From Campylobacteraceae bacterium (GTDB lineage: Bacteria; Campylobacterota; Campylobacteria; Campylobacterales; Sulfurovaceae): a stretch of 15,444 nucleotides of DNA. Shown piece after piece: positions 12,475 through 15,444 of the stretch; position 1 is the stretch's first letter; each line of letters opens with the position of its first letter. The notes under the pieces are model-generated. The model had not been told where the DNA came from. It saw only the letters and a list, made by a program, of their open reading frames with translations, and ran no database searches. A program made the translations under genes and the position numbers. Where the stretch lies: positions 1-15,444 of the forward strand of contig JALSPE010000043.1 in NCBI GenBank assembly GCA_026986085.1, written 5' to 3'.

Positions 12475-13497
12475 ATGAAGATATTTATAAAATTGATTTT
12501 ACTAATTATAGTTGCATTTTTAATATATCTTTTTTTCCCTAGAGATAGTGATAGATTAATATATATTCCTAAAAAGAGTGATAGGTATGCTATGGAGTCA
12601 ATCTCTTATCAAGATACACCAATTAACTCTTTTGACTACTCTTTGCTTAAATTATTTGATTTTAAAGATGGCTGGATTAGAGTAGAGAGTAGAACAAATC
12701 TCTATAAAATTTTTAAAAAGATTTTAAAAGGTGGCAGAGAGAAGTGTAGAAAAATGGTTATGTATGGTGGAGAGTCTATTGAAGATTTTAGTAAAAAAAT
12801 TGCCAAACAGGCTAATTTAGATAGTTCTAAAGTATTAAAAAAGTATAGAGATATAGCTTACTATAGCGAGGGAGATATTACAGCAAAAAGGTATAATATA
12901 CCCTATGAGACTACAGAGAGTAGCACAATAGCTTATATGGTTTACAGAGGACACAATATATATAGAGATATTTTAAAGGGTAGTGGAGTTAAGTTTCCTA
13001 GTAAAGAGTTTAAGAGATATTTAATAATTGCTTCTATTATTGAAAAAGAGACACAAAATTATGATGAGATGCCTTTTATCTCTGCTGTTATACACAATAG
13101 GCTTAACAAAAATATGAGGTTACAATTTGATGCAACTCTAAATTATGGTAAAAATAGACATAGGGTTATTACCCCTTATATAATAAAGAGTGATAACAGC
13201 AGATATAATACCTATAAGTATAAAGGGTTGCCTCCTGAGCCTCTGTGTAGCCCATCAGTTGTTGCATTTAAGGCTGCTTTGTATCCTGCTGCTGTTGATT
13301 ATTTATATTTTGTAAAGAGTGGAGAGAGACATAAATTTAGTAAAGATTATAAAAGTCATATTAAGAGGGTATCTATCTATAAGAGAGATGTTAGAAGTAG
13401 AATAGCTCAGAGAGTTAAAAGGGTTATTAATGGTGGTGTAAAGGTTGATTTTCCTGAGTTTAAGCCTAAATTTAACTTTAATCTACCAATAAAGTGA
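12475..13497 (+). CDS. mltG: Endolytic murein transglycosylase MltG (YceG family)
   Basis: MltG is a membrane-anchored lytic enzyme that cuts nascent glycan strands and is thought to end peptidoglycan polymerisation. With the ATG at 12475 the product is 340 residues. It has one N-terminal membrane helix (about 3-21), a LysM-like region (about 75-130 in weak form) and the catalytic domain. Diagnostic stretches are IIASIIEKETQN with the catalytic-position glutamate E190, VIHNRLNKNMRLQFDATLNYG (205-225), and KGLPPEPLCSPSVVAFKAALYPA. AAAAAGGT lies just upstream of this start. The frame is open back to a GTG at 12409, but that would overlap htrB by 56 bases and put a polar tail before the anchor helix. 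The gene probably shares the htrB transcript. Confidence 0.92.
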   Translation: MKIFIKLILLIIVAFLIYLFFPRDSDRLIYIPKKSDRYAMESISYQDTPINSFDYSLLKLFDFKDGWIRVESRTNLYKIFKKILKGGREKCRKMVMYGGESIEDFSKKIAKQANLDSSKVLKKYRDIAYYSEGDITAKRYNIPYETTESSTIAYMVYRGHNIYRDILKGSGVKFPSKEFKRYLIIASIIEKETQNYDEMPFISAVIHNRLNKNMRLQFDATLNYGKNRHRVITPYIIKSDNSRYNTYKYKGLPPEPLCSPSVVAFKAALYPAAVDYLYFVKSGERHKFSKDYKSHIKRVSIYKRDVRSRIAQRVKRVINGGVKVDFPEFKPKFNFNLPIK

Positions 13498-13503
13498 TAT
13501 AAT
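13498..13503 (+). promoter_or_regulatory. Extended -10 promoter for trpB
   Basis: TGATATAAT contains a perfect TATAAT with an upstream TG one base away, an extended -10. The TG belongs to the mltG stop codon, so the promoter begins where mltG ends and lies 21 bases before the trpB ATG. The 5' leader would therefore be very short, leaving little room for attenuation. Confidence 0.6.
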
Positions 13504-13524
13504 TTCATTAAAAAAGAGAAGCTT

Positions 13525-14730
13525 ATGTATATTCCAAGTCCAAGTAGATTTGATCCTGACGAGTTGGGACATTTTGGTATTTATGGTGGTAGATATGTTC
13601 CTGAGACTCTTATGCCAGTTTTAGAGAATTTAAAAAAAGATTATGAGAGTGCTAGGTTTGATAGAGATTTTTGGAGTGAGGTTGATTACTACTATAAAAA
13701 TTATGTAGGGCGTCCTAGTCCTCTATATTTCGCTGAGAATTTATCGAAAGAGTTGAATGCAAAAATATATCTTAAAAGAGAAGATTTAAACCATACAGGT
13801 GCTCATAAAATTAACCATACAGTAGCACAGGCTATTTTAGCCAAAAGGCTTGGCAAGAGAAAAGTTATCGCAGAGACAGGTGCAGGACAACACGGCGTAG
13901 CTACAGCTACAGTTGCGGCACTATTTGGACTAGAGTGCGAAATATTTATGGGTGAGAAGGATGTTAAAAGGCAAGAGTTAAATGTATTTAGAATGAAGTT
14001 ACTTGGTGCAAAAGTAAATGCGGTAAAGAGTGGTAGCAGGACATTAAAGGATGCTATGAATGATGCTATTAGGCACTGGGTAACGAATGCTAGAGATACA
14101 TTTTATATTATAGGAACAGTTGCTGGTCCTCATCCATACCCTATGATGATAAGAGATATTCAAAGTATTATAGGCTGGGAGGCAAGAAGAGATATTTTAG
14201 AAGTAGAGCAGAAGTTACCCGATTTTGTAATAGCTTGTATTGGTGGTGGAAGTAACGCTATTGGTATATTTAATCACTTTTTAGAAGATAAAGAGACAAG
14301 CTGTATTGGTATAGAAGCTGGTGGATTTGGGTTAGATAGCAAACATGGTGCATCTTTGGCGAAGGGTAGCCCTGGGGTATTGCATGGGCAGATGAGTTAC
14401 CTTTTGCAAGATGATGATGGTCAGATTTTGGAAGCCCACTCTATCAGTGCTGGTCTTGATTATCCAGGTATTGGACCAGAACATGCGTTTTTAAAAGATG
14501 AGGGTGTTGTTAGGTATGACAATATAACTGATAAAGAGGCACTTGATGCATTTGTGTGGCTTAGCCAAAAAGAGGGGATAATACCTGCATTTGAGAGTTC
14601 TCACGCAATTGCATACTTAAAAAAGATGGATAGAGATGAGATTAAAGGTAAATTAGTTATTGTAAATCTATCTGGTCGTGGAGATAAAGATATGATACAG
14701 GCTAAAGATTTATTAGCTAATATTATGTAG
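13525..14730 (+). CDS. trpB: Tryptophan synthase beta chain
   Basis: TrpB is the pyridoxal-phosphate enzyme that condenses indole with serine to make tryptophan, normally in a complex with TrpA. The 401-residue product is full length. It has FGIYGGRYVPETLMP (17-31), LNHTGAHKIN with the cofactor lysine K95, AETGAGQHGVATA with the catalytic-position glutamate E117, GPHPYPMMIRDIQ (201-213) and the phosphate-binding GGGSNA (240-245). These features place it in the standard TrpB1 group that works with TrpA, not the stand-alone TrpB2 group. No trpA follows; the next gene is an aminopeptidase. The start has AAGAGAAG upstream. Confidence 0.97.
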   Translation: MYIPSPSRFDPDELGHFGIYGGRYVPETLMPVLENLKKDYESARFDRDFWSEVDYYYKNYVGRPSPLYFAENLSKELNAKIYLKREDLNHTGAHKINHTVAQAILAKRLGKRKVIAETGAGQHGVATATVAALFGLECEIFMGEKDVKRQELNVFRMKLLGAKVNAVKSGSRTLKDAMNDAIRHWVTNARDTFYIIGTVAGPHPYPMMIRDIQSIIGWEARRDILEVEQKLPDFVIACIGGGSNAIGIFNHFLEDKETSCIGIEAGGFGLDSKHGASLAKGSPGVLHGQMSYLLQDDDGQILEAHSISAGLDYPGIGPEHAFLKDEGVVRYDNITDKEALDAFVWLSQKEGIIPAFESSHAIAYLKKMDRDEIKGKLVIVNLSGRGDKDMIQAKDLLANIM

Positions 14731-14813
14731 TTAAGTTTAAGTTTTTCAGAGAATATAAAGTAAAGATATTGCATAATATGGGATTAATTAGAATATTACA
14801 ATAAAGGATAGTT

Positions 14814-15444
14814 ATGAAGATAGAGTATATAGATGATAAGTTAAAAAATATAGATGCTGATTTAGAGTTGATAGTGGTTGTGGATAAAAATTTTGACCAC
14901 AATATGGTTTCTAAATTTAAAGATATATTAAAAGATGCTGGGTTTGGTGGAGAGCAAGATGAGGTTATTTTGTTACCAGAGAGTAGAAAAATTTTTGTTG
15001 GGAGTTGCTCTTTAAAAAGCAAAGATATAAGGGCTGCTGTTGCAGTGGCTATTAGGTCTGTTATCTCTAAAAAATATAAATCTGTTAAGTTAGCAACTTA
15101 CCTTAGCCATCAAAAGTGCACAGCAACTGCTAGAGCTTTAGCAGAAGCTATAGAGCTTGGTGCATATAGTTACAGTAGATACAAATCTGGAAAAGAGAAG
15201 ATATCTCTTAAAAATATCTATATATCTTCTCAAGAGTATAATGGAAAAGATGTAGATATAGATGCTATTAAAAGAGCTATATCTAAAGGTATAAAGACGG
15301 CTCAAGCAGTAAATTTCACAAGAGATATTGTAAATACTCCTCCTGATGATTTTTATCCAAAGATTATGGCAAAGGTGGCAAAGAGTGTAGCAGAGTTTGA
15401 TGGCTTAGAGTGTGAAATTTTAAAGAGAAAAGATATAGAAGCAG
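14814..15444 (+). CDS. pepA: Leucyl aminopeptidase (M17 family), 3'-truncated by the window edge
   Basis: The frame opens at ATG 14814, seven bases after AAAGGA, and stays open for 210 codons to the window end. The visible part is the N-terminal, non-catalytic domain of an M17 aminopeptidase. It ends with AVNFTRDIVNTPPDDFYPKI, the well-known junction (NxxRDLVNxPPN-like) before the metal-binding catalytic domain. These are cytoplasmic hexameric, metal-dependent exopeptidases that release N-terminal residues; some relatives also bind DNA as regulators. The 83-base gap after trpB shows no terminator, so co-transcription with trpB is possible. The metal ligands and the NTDAEGRL signature lie beyond the window. 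Confidence 0.9.
   Translation, partial: MKIEYIDDKLKNIDADLELIVVVDKNFDHNMVSKFKDILKDAGFGGEQDEVILLPESRKIFVGSCSLKSKDIRAAVAVAIRSVISKKYKSVKLATYLSHQKCTATARALAEAIELGAYSYSRYKSGKEKISLKNIYISSQEYNGKDVDIDAIKRAISKGIKTAQAVNFTRDIVNTPPDDFYPKIMAKVAKSVAEFDGLECEILKRKDIEA

Noticed and set aside
14723..15022. Minus-strand 99-residue frame at the trpB/pepA junction
   Set aside because: It is antisense to the clearly recognisable pepA N-terminus and shows no motif or ribosome-binding site.
1..15444. tRNA, rRNA, prophage, toxin-antitoxin or defence genes
   Set aside because: No cloverleaf-like or T-loop sequence was seen, and no integrase, phage, nuclease or toxin signature appears in any convincing frame.

Overview
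The window is AT-rich and gene-dense, and its gene content fits Campylobacterota (the former Epsilonproteobacteria). The evidence is the long actinobacterial-type DapD, the tsaE-lptB pair, the strong preference for AGA/TTA codons and A/T third positions, the frequent TTG/GTG starts, and TATAAT-only promoters with no clear -35. The GlnRS-YqeY fusion, and TRAP transporter genes where relatives usually carry rpoN, suggest a free-living, possibly non-motile Sulfurovum/Sulfurimonas-like lineage rather than Campylobacter or Helicobacter. That placement is inference.

Layout. (1) 2-1351, +: the 3' part of dapD (lysine/diaminopimelate pathway), a small uncharacterised protein, and a short S4-domain RNA-binding protein resembling RqcP/Hsp15, all overlapping. 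(2) 1352-1597: an intergenic gap with two inverted GGAT-hairpin units and a likely trpD promoter. (3) 1598-5573, +: trpD, tsaE, lptB and two TRAP transporter membrane subunits, tightly packed. (4) 5603-9579, +: glnS fused to a YqeY/GatB-tail domain, argH, and a three-helix membrane protein of unknown function. A perfect 11-bp inverted repeat sits between dctM and glnS. (5) 9580-10067: a non-coding gap between convergent genes with four more GGAT-hairpin units in nested inverted pairs. (6) 10068-11384, -: a membrane-anchored protein with a long disordered, internally duplicated linker and a C-terminal helix-hairpin-helix-like domain. (7) 11542-15444, +: a 13-codon leader ORF, a lipid A acyltransferase (htrB/lpxL), mltG, trpB, and the 5' part of an M17 leucyl aminopeptidase.

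How the genes work together. Most are housekeeping genes: amino-acid biosynthesis (dapD, trpD, trpB, argH), tRNA charging and modification (glnS, tsaE), and envelope building (lptB, htrB, mltG, and dapD through diaminopimelate). The trp genes are dispersed; trpD and trpB lie about 11 kb apart with no other trp gene between them.

The least ordinary material is non-coding. Six 22-nt units share the architecture GGAT + 8-nt arm + 2-nt loop + 8-nt arm. Their arm sequences differ widely, but pairing is conserved by compensating changes. They occur in opposed pairs only in intergenic gaps, much like REP/BIME elements. No transposase is encoded in the window.
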